NCBI GenBank assembly: GCA_020081605.1
Contig: JAHREC010000013.1
Coordinates: 4,650,001-4,714,000, forward strand
DNA: 64,000 nt
From: Albifimbria verrucaria
Lineage: Eukaryota; Ascomycota; Sordariomycetes; Hypocreales; Stachybotryaceae
Reading direction: 5' to 3'
The position numbers and the translations under genes are program-made. A model generated the notes under the pieces. It ran no database searches, was not told the origin of the DNA, and was given only the letters and a program-made list of their open reading frames with translations. Positions 24,114 to 39,465 of this stretch are shown piece by piece; position 1 is the first letter of the stretch; every line of letters begins with the position of its first letter.

Positions 24114-25425
24114 GGTGAATGGTGGGCGATGCAGTCGGTTGTTGGAGGTTGAAGGCGGGGAAATGGCACAGCTGCCTTTTAGGTGGGATGGTGGTGCCAG
24201 AGACAGCGACGCAGCGCACCAAACGAGAGCTGTGCGAGCGCGTCAAAGGCGAAACCCTTGGACTAGCTGGGTAAGGATCGAAGCCTGGAATAACGTGGGT
24301 AGCGGACGGGAGGAAGCGAGGCTGTGGGAGAGGAGAAGTTGGGAGAGGGCGTAGGAAGGGAAAAAGAAAATAACCCAAAGAGTAGAGTACGGAAGACTGA
24401 GGAGACAGAAAGAGTGATTAGAGAGCCGAAGAGAGGGGGTGTGTCCAGAAGGTGAAGCACAGTGATAGCACCCAGCCGCTGACACCTTGCCTGGGATGGC
24501 GGGGCTGGTTCTCTCTGTGTGCTGTTAGTGTCACCACTGTGCTGTAATAGCCGCCCTGTCAGTCGCCTGGTCACCGAGGCACAGGTACTAGTACCTGGCC
24601 CTGTTGCCTGGGAACCTTTCGCGGGGAACCTCAGCAACAACAAAGCAAACCAGACCAAAGCTTGGGTCTAACGTTAGTAGGCGTCCCAAGCACTAGCAGG
24701 AAGTAGTTGTATTTTCTACACCGCAAAACTGGTTGTAGCACATGGTTATGAAAAAGAAAAAGAAAGAAAGAAAAAAAAGAGAAAAAAAAGGTATTGCCCT
24801 TGGACTGAGCGATAAACCTCTGCCGAACACCATCATAACGCACCATGCAGCCCTACCTACCCAGGCGTGTCGCGCAGTCGTCTCTCAACTCACATTTGCG
24901 CTGGCCCAGTCGGGGACTGCAAGCAAGCTCTCTACTGCTGTCCATGACGCAGAGACGCAGGTACCTCTACCTGTGATTAAAGTGGGGTATCATCGGCTTG
25001 TTGGCTGAAGGCCGTTTTGCATGTCCAGCAGCACTTCGATATACTCTCGGACTCTCTTTTCGCGACCAGGCTGGGGACCCCCAGCAAGCTTATGATGTGT
25101 TCGGTTAGCTTATGATCGATCGGAACAATCTCGTAGATTCCGGAATGGTCCTCTGATGTTCTGCGCCATCTGTCCCGAGGGCCCCGTAGGCAAGCATCTC
25201 AACCAGCCAGTATCATGCTGCTGACCTGATCTGGCATGATATTTACCTATATTTGGCAAGGCTAGATAAAGATCATACACCGCGCATGGAAAGGTCGACT
25301 AGAGTGCCAAAGTATCGCTATATTGAAATTTGCATCTTTATTGTCGTCTATATACTGCGTACCCGAGTACAATGAAACAGATGTAGTACTGTAGTGGTTC
25401 TTCTTTGCCGCGCTACTTCCCTGCC
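24114..25425. other. Intergenic region upstream of CRM1
   Basis: CRM1 promoter and leader followed by the 3' region of the aminotransferase gene. Contains an A/G microsatellite (24743-24791). No ORF with protein-like composition. Confidence 0.5.
24743..24791. repeat. Poly-purine A/G simple repeat
   Basis: About 49 bp of A runs broken by single G residues, read directly. The apparent Lys-rich ORF across it is an artefact of the repeat. Confidence 0.8.
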
Positions 25426-26794
25426 TTAGGCCTTCTGGTAGCCGCACTCCGAAAGTCCCGTGCGCAGCGCATCTATGGCTTTGTCGATATGCTCGCGCTC
25501 GGCGCCCATCTGCACGTAAAAGAAAGAGTTTAGTAACACTGGTCAAGAAAAGGACACGTGCGCGACTGCAGGACTTACCACGCTGAGACCCATATGGCCG
25601 AAGCGGATGTACTTGGTGGCAATAGCCTTGTGGATACCGCCAGCGAAGACGACGCCCTTGTTCGCCAGCTTGGGCAGGATGTCTGTGACCTTGACACTCT
25701 CGGGGAGGTAGATGGCCGTCATGGCGTGCGCCTGGTCCTCAGGCTTCGTTGCGACAACCTCCAGACCCAGGTCGTAGACGGCCTTCTTGACCTTGTCGGA
25801 GACCTCGATGTGCTTCTGGAAGCGTTGGGAGAGAGGCTGGGACAGGACCTGGGTCAGGGCAGTGTGCAGGGCGCGGACAAGCTGGGGCGACGGTGTGGCA
25901 AAGTACGAGGGCTTCTTCGCTTCGTAGTTCTGCATGACTGTAAAGAGGGTGTCTAGTTAGCAAGCGTATCAGTCAGCTTGGCGCAACCTGACTTACTAGG
26001 CGTCCAGTTCTTCATGGAGGCAAAGTAGGAGGCCGGCGGGCTCTTCCTGTTCTTGAACGCCTCCATCGCCCTGCCGCTGAACAAGGAGATGGACAAGCCG
26101 GCAGGGCAGCCGATGGCCTTTGGCTGGCCGTGACAATACCGTCCAGACCCCACTCGTCAAAGGCGATCTCCTCGCAGGCAACACTGCAGACACCGTCGAC
26201 GATGACGAGCGTCTCGGGGAGACCTTCTTGACAGTGGCGGCAAGGTTCTTCAACTCGCTCAGGACGCCGGTCGAGGTGTCGACGTGGGTAACGGTGAGCA
26301 GCTTGTACTTCTTCTCCGACAGGGCCTTCTCGATCTCGGGGAGCTGGGGCGGCCGCCGACGGGGCCGTCGAGCTTGGTAACGTTGGCGCCGTAGGTGGTC
26401 AGGCAGTCGGCGAAGCCATCACCGAAGTAGCCGGTGCTCAGAACCAGGGCATTCTCGCCGGGCTCGACCAGGTTGGCGGAGACCAGGTCCCAGCCGAGGG
26501 TACCGGAGCCGGAGATGATGAAGGGCTGGGCGCTGGGGTCGGTGGTCTGGAATAGCTTGCGCAGCAGCGAGAGCGTCTCTCCGAAGGTGGCGACGAAGGC
26601 AGGACCGACGTGGCTCTCACTACGAGGGGTTAAAAGGGACAAGTTAGCCAGCAGTCGGCAGCAATGGACGGCAACGTCACAAGCCGAGGAGGTCCGACGT
26701 CATACCTGTAGTGGCTCATAGACTGGAGGACGGCATCGTCGAACTCGATGGGCCCCGGGATGAGCAGGGTGGGATGCTCGGGTTGCGAAGACAT
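25426..26794 (-). CDS. AGX1: Alanine-glyoxylate / serine-pyruvate aminotransferase (class V, PLP)
   Basis: Converts glyoxylate plus alanine to glycine plus pyruvate. Four exons: 26706-26794, 25997-26619, 25579-25937, 25426-25509 (introns 86, 59 and 69 bp). 385 residues from the ATG at 26794. Signatures: LLIPGPIEFDD N-terminus, ESHVGPAFV, ISGSGTLGWD, VIVDGVCSVA with the PLP Asp, GIVTASQKAIGCPAG with the Schiff-base Lys, and C-terminal FGHMG. Three single-base losses in exon 2 (near 26352, 26220 and 26120), the last within the Lys motif. The open frame continues upstream past an in-frame ATG at 26920, which would add 42 mostly basic and Ser-rich residues. No C-terminal SKL-type peroxisomal signal (ends QKA). 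Exact substrate preference is inferred. Confidence 0.9.
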
Positions 26795-27464
26795 GGTGGA
26801 CTGATTCCGGCTCTGCAGATGTGATGGCTCAGAGGAAGAAGAGGCAGTCACAGGCCTCAAATGTCCTGAGACAAGTGAGAGCCTGGAGGAGGGGTTGTCG
26901 GCCAGCTTGTTGCGGGGCATCCCTCTACCGAGGATCGGCGGAGAAGCCGTATGATTGGGTTCGAGAGCCGCGGGAGCGCCAGCTTTGCTTGCTGCGAGGG
27001 CAACTCTAACTACCACTTGCGGCCTTGGCGCCGGATCGCGTGTGAGACAGGGGATCGACCGCTTGCTTGCTTGCTCGCTCGCTCGTTGTGGTTGACGACG
27101 ACGAGGCAGAGAGAAATGAAGCAGGTCCAGACGTCTTGTCAGGGGATGTTTTTGCTGATCTGAAGACGCAATCCCACCGACAACGGAACGGAGCGTTTCC
27201 CGCGTCCAGTACCAGCCGGGTACCAATTGCGTACCAACCGCGTACCGCTGCACCCACCATCCGCCAGTGGATACTTGCAGTCTACGAACCGTCGGAGCAA
27301 ACCCGGCCGAACCGGAGCCGGGGTTCCCATTCAGGAATTATCCCAACCTCTATTAACCAATATTAACCAAGTCATTTATCCGAATAACTATCTAACTTAC
27401 ATGTGTTGATCGCTTGTTAAAACATCACGCACTACTCTTACAGAAGCATCCTCGTCCAACCGAA
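26795..27464. other. Intergenic region with an open frame upstream of the aminotransferase
   Basis: Frame remains open in phase with the aminotransferase from 26794 to about 27253, with one ATG at 26920. A GCTTGCTTGCTTGCTCGCTCGCTC tetranucleotide tract lies near 27060-27085. Confidence 0.55.
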
Positions 27465-28506
27465 TCAGCAAACCCTCTCGTAAAACTCTAGGAGCCTCCT
27501 CGCCCCAACCTCCCAGTCCGTGTCGTTCTGCAAATGGTGTCCTGCACCAGGCACAAATGCCACTTCAGCCACGCTGCCGGCTAAATTCCCTTCGCCAATC
27601 TCGGCCGCCGCGTCCCTGTAAAACGCCCCGAGACGTTCCATGATGGGCGCTGTCATGAGCTTGTCCTCAGACCCTGTCAGCACGAGCACCTTGCATTTTC
27701 CGTCGTTGCGGATCTGTCTCAGTATTTTCCGGGGTCCGCGAAGGAGAACATCATGCTGAAGGGCCAGAGGTAGCTTTCGTAGCGATTCAATCTGCTGGCG
27801 AACTGAAGCACACTTTGCTGAGGCATGCTCTCGCTGAAAAAGATTCGTCTCACTAGCATTGGATGCGAGAGAGGTGAGTTTGGATGCCATCCATGAAACA
27901 TGAGGCGAAATGAGAACCAGGGATCGGTCCTTGCCCAGTTCATGTACACCCCCATTCTATCGGCTGATTAGCATCTCTTCGGCTTGTATGTTCTGTACAC
28001 AATACTCACGACCCGAATCCTGGCACCGCACCTAGGAGCGCCAGCCCTTTCACGGTGACATCTCCTTTGGAGAGAATCGCTTGGCTGAGACCACCGCCGC
28101 TGGAGTGTCCCACCAGCAGTACTTCGCTCTGCTCCCGGTCTTGCACCCATCGAATTCCGGCGACCAAGTCGTCAGAGAGCATGCGCCGCGTGGTACAGTA
28201 AACCATTCGTAGATATGACGGATGCCAGCTCTCGCCGTGGCCCCGCGTAGATAGAGCGTAGCAAGGAATGCCCCGAGCAGCGAGGAATCGCATATATTCT
28301 GCCCATACCCAGGCTCCTCCCATACCACCATGGGTGAAGAAGATGGGCACGCTCCGCGACTGCCCCGAAGGAACCGCCGAAAGGATTTCTAGAGAACCAT
28401 CTGGGGTATCGATCCAATGCCGTTGTAGTCCCTCGGGCGGAGGGCGAGGCGAAGCTGGTGGCCGAGACCACCAGAGATATTTGTACGTCAGGTAAAAGTT
28501 GAACAT
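27465..28506 (-). CDS. Alpha/beta-hydrolase fold serine hydrolase
   Basis: Exon 1 is 28010-28506, the intron 27957-28009 (53 bp), exon 2 27465-27956; 329 residues. An N-terminal hydrophobic/aromatic stretch (MFNFYLTYKYLWW) may anchor it to a membrane. Oxyanion region THGGMGGAWVW at about 65-75, nucleophile elbow GHSSGGGL at about 141, acidic residue in VLTGSEDKLM and catalytic His in GAGHHLQND near the end. The overall plan fits lysophospholipase or carboxylesterase-like fungal hydrolases, but the substrate cannot be told. One C is missing from CCCC near 27731, causing an early stop before the Asp/His portion. Confidence 0.83.
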
Positions 28507-29095
28507 GGTGATGTAAGTGTTGAATGCAATTGAACTATGCTGTTCTCCGGCAGCAAGGACTCATACAAACAGCGGAGGTTCATTCAATTTATAGTGCATT
28601 AAAAAGACAAACCTTCTTTACGTGTGACAACTTATTGTGTCTTGGTTTCAATCAAATTCCTGTCCGTCTCCCTTACGATTCCGAAAAATTTCGAGCTAAT
28701 TGCGCCTCGTATGCGAGGAGACGTTACAACCCGGTATGTGCCGGCCTGTACCAAAGCCGTGGGCTGCGGCTCATCAGCTGGCTTGATTAAGCTAATTAGC
28801 TTACAGAGAGTAAGAAACCGACAGGAATATTATTATTGCAACTCGTATCACGCGAATTATCCCGGCTTTCAGCTCTGAGTCAATCAAGACCTACACATGT
28901 CACTACACACTACACGGCGTATGACTCTTGATATTGCCAGGCTATGGCAGTCAGCTCTGCATTCTTGATTCTCTTGAATTTTTATTTTCCCGCATTCAAT
29001 CACACTCTATGAAGCAACATATTTTATCATGTAGTAACTGTTCCAATGTGAACACCATCCATCATGCGGCCACCCATCGCATAGCCATATGTGTG
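28507..29095. other. Intergenic region, AT-rich, with a 16-bp palindrome
   Basis: Promoter side of the hydrolase. TAAGCTAATTAGCTTA at 28788-28803 is a perfect 16-bp palindrome. No gene supported. Confidence 0.5.
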
Positions 29096-31624
29096 CTACA
29101 TCAAACAAGCAATCTTCCGGCTGGAACACAGCTCAGACGAAGCAATCTTGATCCTGTTCGAAGGCCCAACCCACGCCCAAGCCTCAACAAGCCATTCATA
29201 CCAGACCTTGGTGTCGTCAGTTTGGCGCCACATGCTGACCTCCAATTCAGTGTCGGCTGGGAAATACAGGGGTTGCTAGAGTCCAATTAGCATAAATATC
29301 ATACAGGCTAGTAATGATTTGCTCACCTTGAGAGGGAAGAAGATCGGGAACCAAGAGATCATGTCTTTGCTCTTCTGATCGATGCGCTCTGGGTGCGTGC
29401 TGATCTCAACCTTTTCACCCTTGGTCTCCTCGACTTGGGATTCATACAAGGTTGATTCGAAGTAACCGGCCAATCCGTGGGTAACACCGCGAGTCCGGCA
29501 CACGAAGGTCAGATGGCAGAATCGAGAGTTGTGATCGTTGGCACCTGCTGCACCTGCCATGCTACCGCCGCCTCCTCCCACAACACCACCAGAGCGCCTG
29601 GCTTCAACGGACTGTAACGTCGATTCAGGGATGGGATGAGAAAACTCCCAGGCTTCCTGGAACCTCGGGTGTCCGGGCACACGTTGAGAGACAAAGTCCA
29701 AAGCAAATAGCCTTACGACCCAGGGGTTTCAAAGGCGTTGGGCTCAATGGGAGCTCTTGCGAGGATATCGGCATGGATCTTCGGCGTTGAGATCGGGCTC
29801 AGGTGAGCTGTGTAGGATTTTGGTATAGAGATACCATGAGGCTTAGCGATGACATGCTGGATACCGTCTAAGCATTCGGGAGACAGCTCATTGTCTCCAA
29901 AAGATCCAAGAAGTTCAGAAATCAAGATATCCACCTTACCATAGACGGGTCCATCCGCAGACTCGGAGACCACGGGTCCCTTCCATGCTCGCATATCCGT
30001 CTTGACGACGTTAACACGACCACCCCATACGGTTTGGTTTTGGCGCAGAAGGTAGACATAGGCATTGGGGTTCTTCTCGACCGCCCAGACCTCAACAGGA
30101 ACCTTGGCATATTCGGCTGCCTTGAGGGCTCTTGTTACCAAGGGGCCGCGACCAGATCCAGCGACAGCAATCACTACAACGCCTTCCTTGGACGTTGGCT
30201 TTCCAAGCTGCCTCCACTCAGTCAAAGCCTCCATGACAGCAATCTCATACTGGTTGTACTTGACAGGATCTCCTTCAAAGACCTCGTATGTCGCCGACTC
30301 TAGGTTATCCGACAACGGTTGCAAGGGAGACTGAAGCCAGTCCTGGAAGCTCGTCATGGTTGGCCCTTCAAGCGCGGAAAAGGGTGGCTGCTGTGACTCC
30401 AGCCATCTCATATAGCTCACATGGTCGTTCGATCGATTGGCCTGAGATTTAGAGGAAGCCGGTAAGTTGTGGGCGTCACTCAGCGTCGGGAAGTCTTCGT
30501 CATTGGCTTGCAGAGCGATAGTTGACAGCAGAGACTGCGCGTCTCCTTCGATATGGGACACGTCGGCAACGACATCACAAAGCAGCAGCCAGGAGCATGC
30601 TTGAGCCGCATGTATGAGAAAATCATGGCCTGGTGATGCTTTGATAGACTCGGGAAACCGCTGTTGTTCTTCTGGAAAGCCTCCGGGCCCAACGTGAGAT
30701 AATGCAAAGGCTCTGCAAACCATCTGTCTTGCAAGTCTTGCTCAGGCATAACCTTGGGCATCTTCAGGGCTGATTTCAAATTAGCATATATGAAACGTAG
30801 ACCACCTGATCATGATGTCCTTACCAACGAACAGTCTTGGGTTATATTCGCAAACGCTACGGACATGGTTCCACGAGTCCCAAGTCGTGAAGAGATCAAT
30901 TTCTCCAGTTTGCGCTTCTGGGGCTTTCCCAGCATCAAGTGAGGAAAGCGTCTCGATTGAGCTGCCAACCACTGGCTCCTGTACATGGGAACATGCAAGA
31001 GAAACGTCAAGCGGCTTCCAATGGTAAGCGCCTCCTGGACGGCACGAGAATACTGTGCCAAGCCCTGATTTCCGCGCCCTTTGGAGGCGTCCTGCGCTGG
31101 CCCTGGGATGACGATGTTCTTGACACCACAAAAGTTTGCATAGTTAACCTCGAGGTTGAGAACCTGGCGAGAGATGTTGGCAATAAGCGGGTTTGATGAG
31201 CTAAGATCAATCCATGGGCTGATGTAGGCGGTGTAAGTGTTGACAGCAGCGCTGGGGAAAAGACCAGTGTCCTCTGGAGTCAGAGGAGGAATAATGGGGT
31301 CTGGTCGGCCAGCAGTGACAATGCTCGTCGCCGATTCACCACCCTTCTCAAGCACGGCCAAGTGAGAAGAAACAAGTTCAAAGATCCTAGACTTGAAGTG
31401 GTTGTTCGTAACAGGCGTTGTCACAAAGCTCAGCTATGAAATGTCAGGACACGGCTGCATTTTCAGCGGATTGGCGTTTCACTCACGCCTTGGTTGAGGA
31501 GGTGGCCATACTGAAGATCGGTGAGGGGCACCTCTCGCTTCGAGTTGTGCTCTCCGAGGTGAAAAGGAGGCCTCTGAGGCTCCATAGTATCGAAGACAGG
31601 AAACTCGCTCTGCTCGTCCGCCAT
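29096..31624 (-). CDS. Type II protein arginine methyltransferase PRMT5 (Skb1/Hsl7)
   Basis: Makes symmetric dimethylarginine on Sm proteins, histones and cell-cycle targets, usually with a WD-repeat partner. Four exons: 31487-31624, 30825-31433, 29327-30769, 29096-29275 (introns 53, 55 and 51 bp). About 790 residues. TIM-barrel N-domain (SKREVPLTD, WIDLSSSNPLIANISRQVLN), then the Rossmann SAM core (VIAVAGSGRGPLVTRAL, VWAVEKNPNAYVYL), the double-E loop ISELLGSFGDNELSPECLDG and IPKSYTAHLSPISTPKIH. A Gly-rich insert sits in the beta-barrel domain. Three single-base losses near 30979, 30665 and 29724. Divergent from PRP43. Confidence 0.95.
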
Positions 31625-32510
31625 GTTGGCCTGACTTGTCCGTTTCTCACAAACAGAATCTATAAAGGTGTCAGTTAACCTGGTGAAGGAGGGGCACGAG
31701 GCCAAGGCCAATCCGTGAGGGATGATGGCTATGGGAGCCCCAACAGGAGGTTTTCGAACCTGACAAGGTCGAGATTGACCCGGGAATTTTGTAGGAACAA
31801 TATCCGATCCTGTAGTCCACGACTATGAACCAGGGTTCCTTTGCAGTAAAGGCTTGGTGGTGGCAGATATTTTTGTGAATCTTGCACAGTGTGCAGCATT
31901 TTCCCCAGGTCCAACTAACAAGGCGGTGGACATAAAAATGTAGAAGTCACTGATGGTTTGGGGATGACGTCGATTGAGGCTACACATTGCAAAATAGAGG
32001 ACAGGAAAACTTGTCATAGAAGATATGAACTCATATACGCCAGTGAGTTTATTTCTCCCGTCATTTTCTAGGTCAATCGTGTTAAAAATAACAGTCATTT
32101 GAAGTCCCCAGGGCTATGATTGTACCTCTTGTGTTCTCACTATTGTCCACTACCGTCTGGGCTAAAGGATGTCTCATAAGACATGGTTTTCTCCTTGCTT
32201 GCAAAAACATATAGGGTTAATCATAGAGTATCTCGGAAGATCTGAAAGCCATTTTCTTGTTAATACACTTTGTTAAAGCGTCACATCTCGTCAACCCATA
32301 CCGTGGCGCCTTATCACTGCATGACACACTCGGCACAGCAGCGACCCCACCATGATAATTAACACTGTGTACGTGCATTTCAAGGGTCCCTCTTATCGAT
32401 AAGGGATCGCCTCTTCCGCCCGCCTAAGTTTTTTTCCTGTCAACAACGATAGGCAGGCTCCAACCACTCCATCAGCCTTGCGCGCAGGTAGCCAGGAACA
32501 CCTCCAGGAA
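31625..32510. other. Divergent promoter region PRMT5/PRP43
   Basis: 886 bp, moderately AT-rich. Carries the CTTATCGATAAG palindrome close to PRP43. No ORF supported. Confidence 0.6.
32392..32403. promoter_or_regulatory. CTTATCGATAAG palindrome upstream of PRP43
   Basis: Perfect 12-bp palindrome about 108 bp before the PRP43 ATG, identical to the one before SPB4. Confidence 0.5.
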
Positions 32511-34946
<2,436 letters not shown>

Positions 34947-37900
34947 TTCTTTTTGCGATTCCATTCATTCTGAGGGACGACTAGCCTTGGCGCTGTACCA
35001 ATCCATAGAGGAGCCACTCAGGTCATGGGCTTGCAGGTTCGATGGTGAAAGCCAGGGCCTGCTTGTGTTTGTTGGCCTGATCTCCATGAGCCATGCGTAG
35101 AATTAGGACTTGGGAGGTTGCATATAGTAGAGCCGGAGAAAACACGATAATGATAGCCACAAAGGAGTGCAACGGTGCCAAGACACGGGAGAGGTGTCTC
35201 CTTGTCCGTGCTTGTTTCCATACCTCAAGTTAACTCCAGGGTGTTAGTGGGACAGATAGTTGGTCTATAATTACCCCATTGTGCCAATATCTGGTGATTA
35301 CTATAGTCCTATTTGCGACCCGTCGCTTTTTAGTTATGTCAGCGTCCCCAGTATATGCGGTTACTCAACCCAAGCCGTGCATTACGAAGCAATCAAACCA
35401 GGTTTTGCTTGTGACGCCCGTAACATGCGCTGACGTGTACCTCATCACTTGTGTTTCCCGGAGGATTGCTACTATCACCATGGATCCTTGATTATTCCTG
35501 CGGTATGTGAGTTATGTGATAGAGTTGCCAACGACCCCTCTGTATGCAAACGTCCTCGCCGCAAAACGGCACCAACACGCCCCAACTGCTCGGGAACAAT
35601 CCCTGGAGGCGAGACCCGCTACTGATGAGACCGTCAAGGCTGCAGGTAGGCAGCAACGTCTGATGCTAATCAAAGGCAACACCTGTTCCACGGCATGCAG
35701 ATGAAGCGATCAGTTCCTCTCGCCCCCAAATCCGAGTGGGGCACGGCAAGATATGCGTGCCCTGCGCGCGTGCCGTTTCGATCGGTGATACAGTAGACAT
35801 CATACTCGACGTGAAAGCGTCATGACGCACATGCCACTAGATGGGACTGCCTCGCTGACGACGATTCGGCGGGGAGCAGCTCAGACGTCATACTCGTACC
35901 TCGACTTGCATCGTAAGAGAGGCCGTGGTGCGGTGATATGCGCCATCCGACAACCAGGAAATGCACCACAGCAACCCTACCCGCAGCCCGCCAGCATGGA
36001 ACCGAGCCAAAGGCTTGAGAGGGTCTTTGGGCCGTTGGTGGCCTTCAGCATAGACGTATCATCGCGGCATATCATGCGTTGGGGTATCCCCGCGCAAGAA
36101 CCTGATTCGGTTACCAGCATGGCATGGTGCAGCGTGGGCGTCCAGTTCCCTCCTCGGCCGTCAGCGGGATGAAACACGGCCACTATCGCAGTGGCTTCAT
36201 GCAGACGGCCAAATCGTAGACGATCCTCGCCTCCTACCTATGAGGAAGGGCTCGACACTGCCGTTGCAGCTGATACTCCACACCATGACTGCGGTTCGCG
36301 GATCATCTATTCGTGGGACTTGGGTAGTGTTTCACTGGCGGCGCCCAGGCCGCACCCACCTCTTAGCACACTTACATATGCGGCGCTGGCATATGCACTG
36401 AGAGGTATTCTGGGCCCTTGCAAACTCATGCAGTGATTTTGCCAACTTTGTCTATGGTTTCCGTGCCGGTTGCGCATCAGCCATGGCGTGGTAAGAGAGA
36501 GTGTCGACTTGCAGCCTGCAGGATTGATGACTGGGAAGGATTGAGCCCCCAAGATGCAGTTGCCGGCATCACTCGCGGCCACGGCCAGCCACGAGCAGGG
36601 TCGTCAAACGCTAAGAATACAGAGACGAGTTCCTTCCGTACGGAATGCGAGCGCGCAACTGTTGACGCATGGAGGCGTATCCACGTTTTGCAAGACAGGA
36701 GCGTAAGGCCCCGGGGCCTGGCGCAGGCTTACGTCGCGGTGTGGCCTAATGAAGCATATCGAGCGTCTTTAGCTCCCTCCCATGGCAGCCCTTCACACTC
36801 CCATCGTGGTATTTTGAGCCTCAACGGTTAGCGATGCGACCCAGAGAGGCCCGGGCCACGTCCCGGGCATGTGTTCCCTCGCTTAGTAGCGTTGGCGTTC
36901 TCGCGGCACGGCTTGCTATGTCTTGTTTTCTCGGGCAGGCGGCTGGAACGCCCACTCGCCTGCCAGCAATGGAGAAGGGTGGCCCGGGGATGCCAAGACG
37001 TTGCTCTGAGGAATCACCGTAGCCGTTGCAGCTCGTTATTATTGCGTCTCTCCCAATGGAGACCAAACCGTCACGAGAGGACAAATCAAGTGTCACCCAC
37101 CCACCCGCATCCACAATCGGCAAACCAAGGTTTCTCTTTAAACTGCTGCGAGGCAGAGGGTGCACTCAGCTGTGCCGAAAGAGTATGTGATAGGGCCATG
37201 TTAGTCGTGAGCATTATGCAGTGGACAAGGATCCTCGGTTGCGGGTGGGAATGGGTGTGAAGGTCCGGACCATCCTGGTGCCCCACACGCTTTTCACATC
37301 CATCTTGGAGGGAATCGTCTGTATAGCCAGTTCCAATGGAGAGCGTCGAATGGTTGCAGTGTAAAGCCGTTTGTGGAACTGTCGTCCTTACAGGACTGAC
37401 TGCGTTAGGGCTATGTAAGAGCCCGTAGGCGCAACTTGGATCATGTTCCTTCACGTTCTTATCATGACCCAATGTGCCCTTGAGTAAGAGTGATCCTAGC
37501 TTATGTCAAGCTCCTAGACCCTCAAGGTCAGAAATAAACCTTTCTTTACAAAACTGATCACAGGCGGTTGCCTGTTTTCTTCAAGACGTCGACCAAGAAT
37601 TGGTATCAAGATCGCTTGCTACCAGCGGGTAGTACAGAAGTTTCTGACAGCTCATCTCTCTCAGTTCCTTCCGACACTTCTCCCAAGTGTAAGCTCGATC
37701 ACTGTGATCTCAGCATCATGAACGCAAGCGGGGGTTTTACAAGTATCGTTGCAAATACTTTTTACACACAACTGTCCCAACTGGGTCTGGGTTAATAACG
37801 CGCCTTGCGCGACCTGTCTTGTGAGCGGATTCTCAACTCTTTTCTTAGGCCACGACTAATAGGTTTGCAGGCAGAAGGGAGGAAGTTGAGCATGGTGGCA

Positions 37901-38980
37901 CGCCGACGCTGGTGGTGGCTCGGGACATAGTAGTGCCCCTGGTCCGGAACGGAGTACTACAGTATGCACTGATGGAGTTCGTCGCACCGACCGAACCTGG
38001 CGACAGCTGGACTCTCCGGGACAAGCTGAGCCAGCCGCCCCTTCATTGTCTGTTACAAGTGTTGCGCCAGAGATGCCGGCCTCATCACACGAGATTTATG
38101 AGCAATGACCCTGTAGGTAACATTGGATCATGTCGAACAAGATGACAACAGCTAACCTGTGGGGCAGCTTTCATTATTGTACTTGGAGTGGACTTCTATG
38201 CGGTGGGCTGCTTCGCCAAATTGCTGATAAGACGTTGAAGTCGAATGCGAAGCGAAGATGTGACGAACATTCAGGGGGAGGGAGGGAGGGATTGGGTTGG
38301 GCCCAAGGTGCCGTTAATTGTCTAGCTTGTCGTGTAATGAGCTGAGTGGCCACGTAGGGGACTTGGCGGTTTCGTCGCTCTTTACTTCTGTTTTCCACAA
38401 GCATCGTGGTCGTTGGACTGGTTTGATATGCCGGCGGGCAGGTATGGGGCCAAGGGAGATGTACAAGTAACCACAAGAATGATCTAAGCTTCTGGAGCTA
38501 AAATTTTCCGTCGTCCACGGTGGAAGTAAGACGGAGCAAGGGAAGCCAAGAGCTGGAGGCATGAGTTTGTGACGAGCTGTCGTCGTGGGCAGCACCAGCG
38601 CTGGAGTCCCGGGTTCTTACCCGTGCTGGTCGCGGGGCTCCGATATCCTCGGCTGCTGGGCGTCCGCTGCTGCAGGATGGCCCTCGTGAGCGCCCACAGG
38701 GCATTTTCGGGAACAGTGGACATGGGATATTGCCTGTAATGGTATAAGGGCTGCCGCATTGGGCAGTTCAGGAGCATCAGCCCAGGAGAACAGCCCACTC
38801 AGGCCAAGCTTCAAGTGGATTAAGGTGATGTGCTTCGCGACCCGCCTGTCATTTTTGGCAAAAGGATCAGACCATTGGTGATCCTGTCTTGCTCGGGGAG
38901 AGAAGCCAAGGGAGGGAGGCCAGTGGAGGTTCGAGGAGCAGGGTATGTAGGACCATGTTTGCCGCGTTTGATGAAGCCAT

Positions 38981-39016
38981 GTGCGTGCGTGCGTGCTGGC
39001 TGGCTGGCTGGGCTGG
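38981..39016. repeat. GTGC/GGCT tetranucleotide tract
   Basis: Repeats of GTGC run into repeats of GGCT. A complementary AGCC-type tract lies at 39182-39202, so the two could pair. Confidence 0.7.
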
Positions 39017-39313
39017 AGCAGGTCAGCGTAGCAGCCAACAGGATCTATCACCTTGTGATGTGACTTTTGGTCCTTTTGTTGGTGATGTTCTTGTTTCGGG
39101 TAGGAGCTCGTAGACTGGAGCCGGCGAATTGAGCCTGGGACTTCCAACGGGACGAAGCGAGAGTCGCAGGAGAAAGACATCGCCAGCCAGCTAGCCAGCC
39201 AACCCAGGAGCACACACGTACGGATGGATACCACTCTAGAGCGGAGAGCTTTGTCGGGAGTAAGCTAGTTGGAAAGGATGGATGCAGCGCGCGCCACACA
39301 AGAAGCAGTCATG

Positions 39314-39412
39314 GGGAGAGAGAGGGAGAGGGAGTGTGTGTGAGCGAGTGTGAGTGGTGAGTGGTGAGTGGTGAGTGGTAAGTGAGTGAGAGAGAGTGTG
39401 TGTGTCGAGCGA
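39314..39412. repeat. Purine/GT-rich microsatellite cluster
   Basis: AGAGAGGG, GTGTGTG, five-fold GTGAGTG units and AGAGAG tracts lie side by side over about 100 bp. Confidence 0.75.
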
Positions 39413-39465
39413 GGTGTGGAGGGAGGGAGCCTGAGCTGGTCTCACACTGGGCTGTAACGACATAG

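Noticed and set aside
36871..37260. 129-codon plus-strand ORF in the desert
   Set aside because: Composition is not protein-like (Cys/Arg/Trp-rich, no hydrophobic core) and an opposite-strand ORF of equal quality overlaps it.
38617..39234. 205-codon minus-strand ORF in the desert
   Set aside because: Low-complexity, repeat-derived and without recognisable motif or splice structure.
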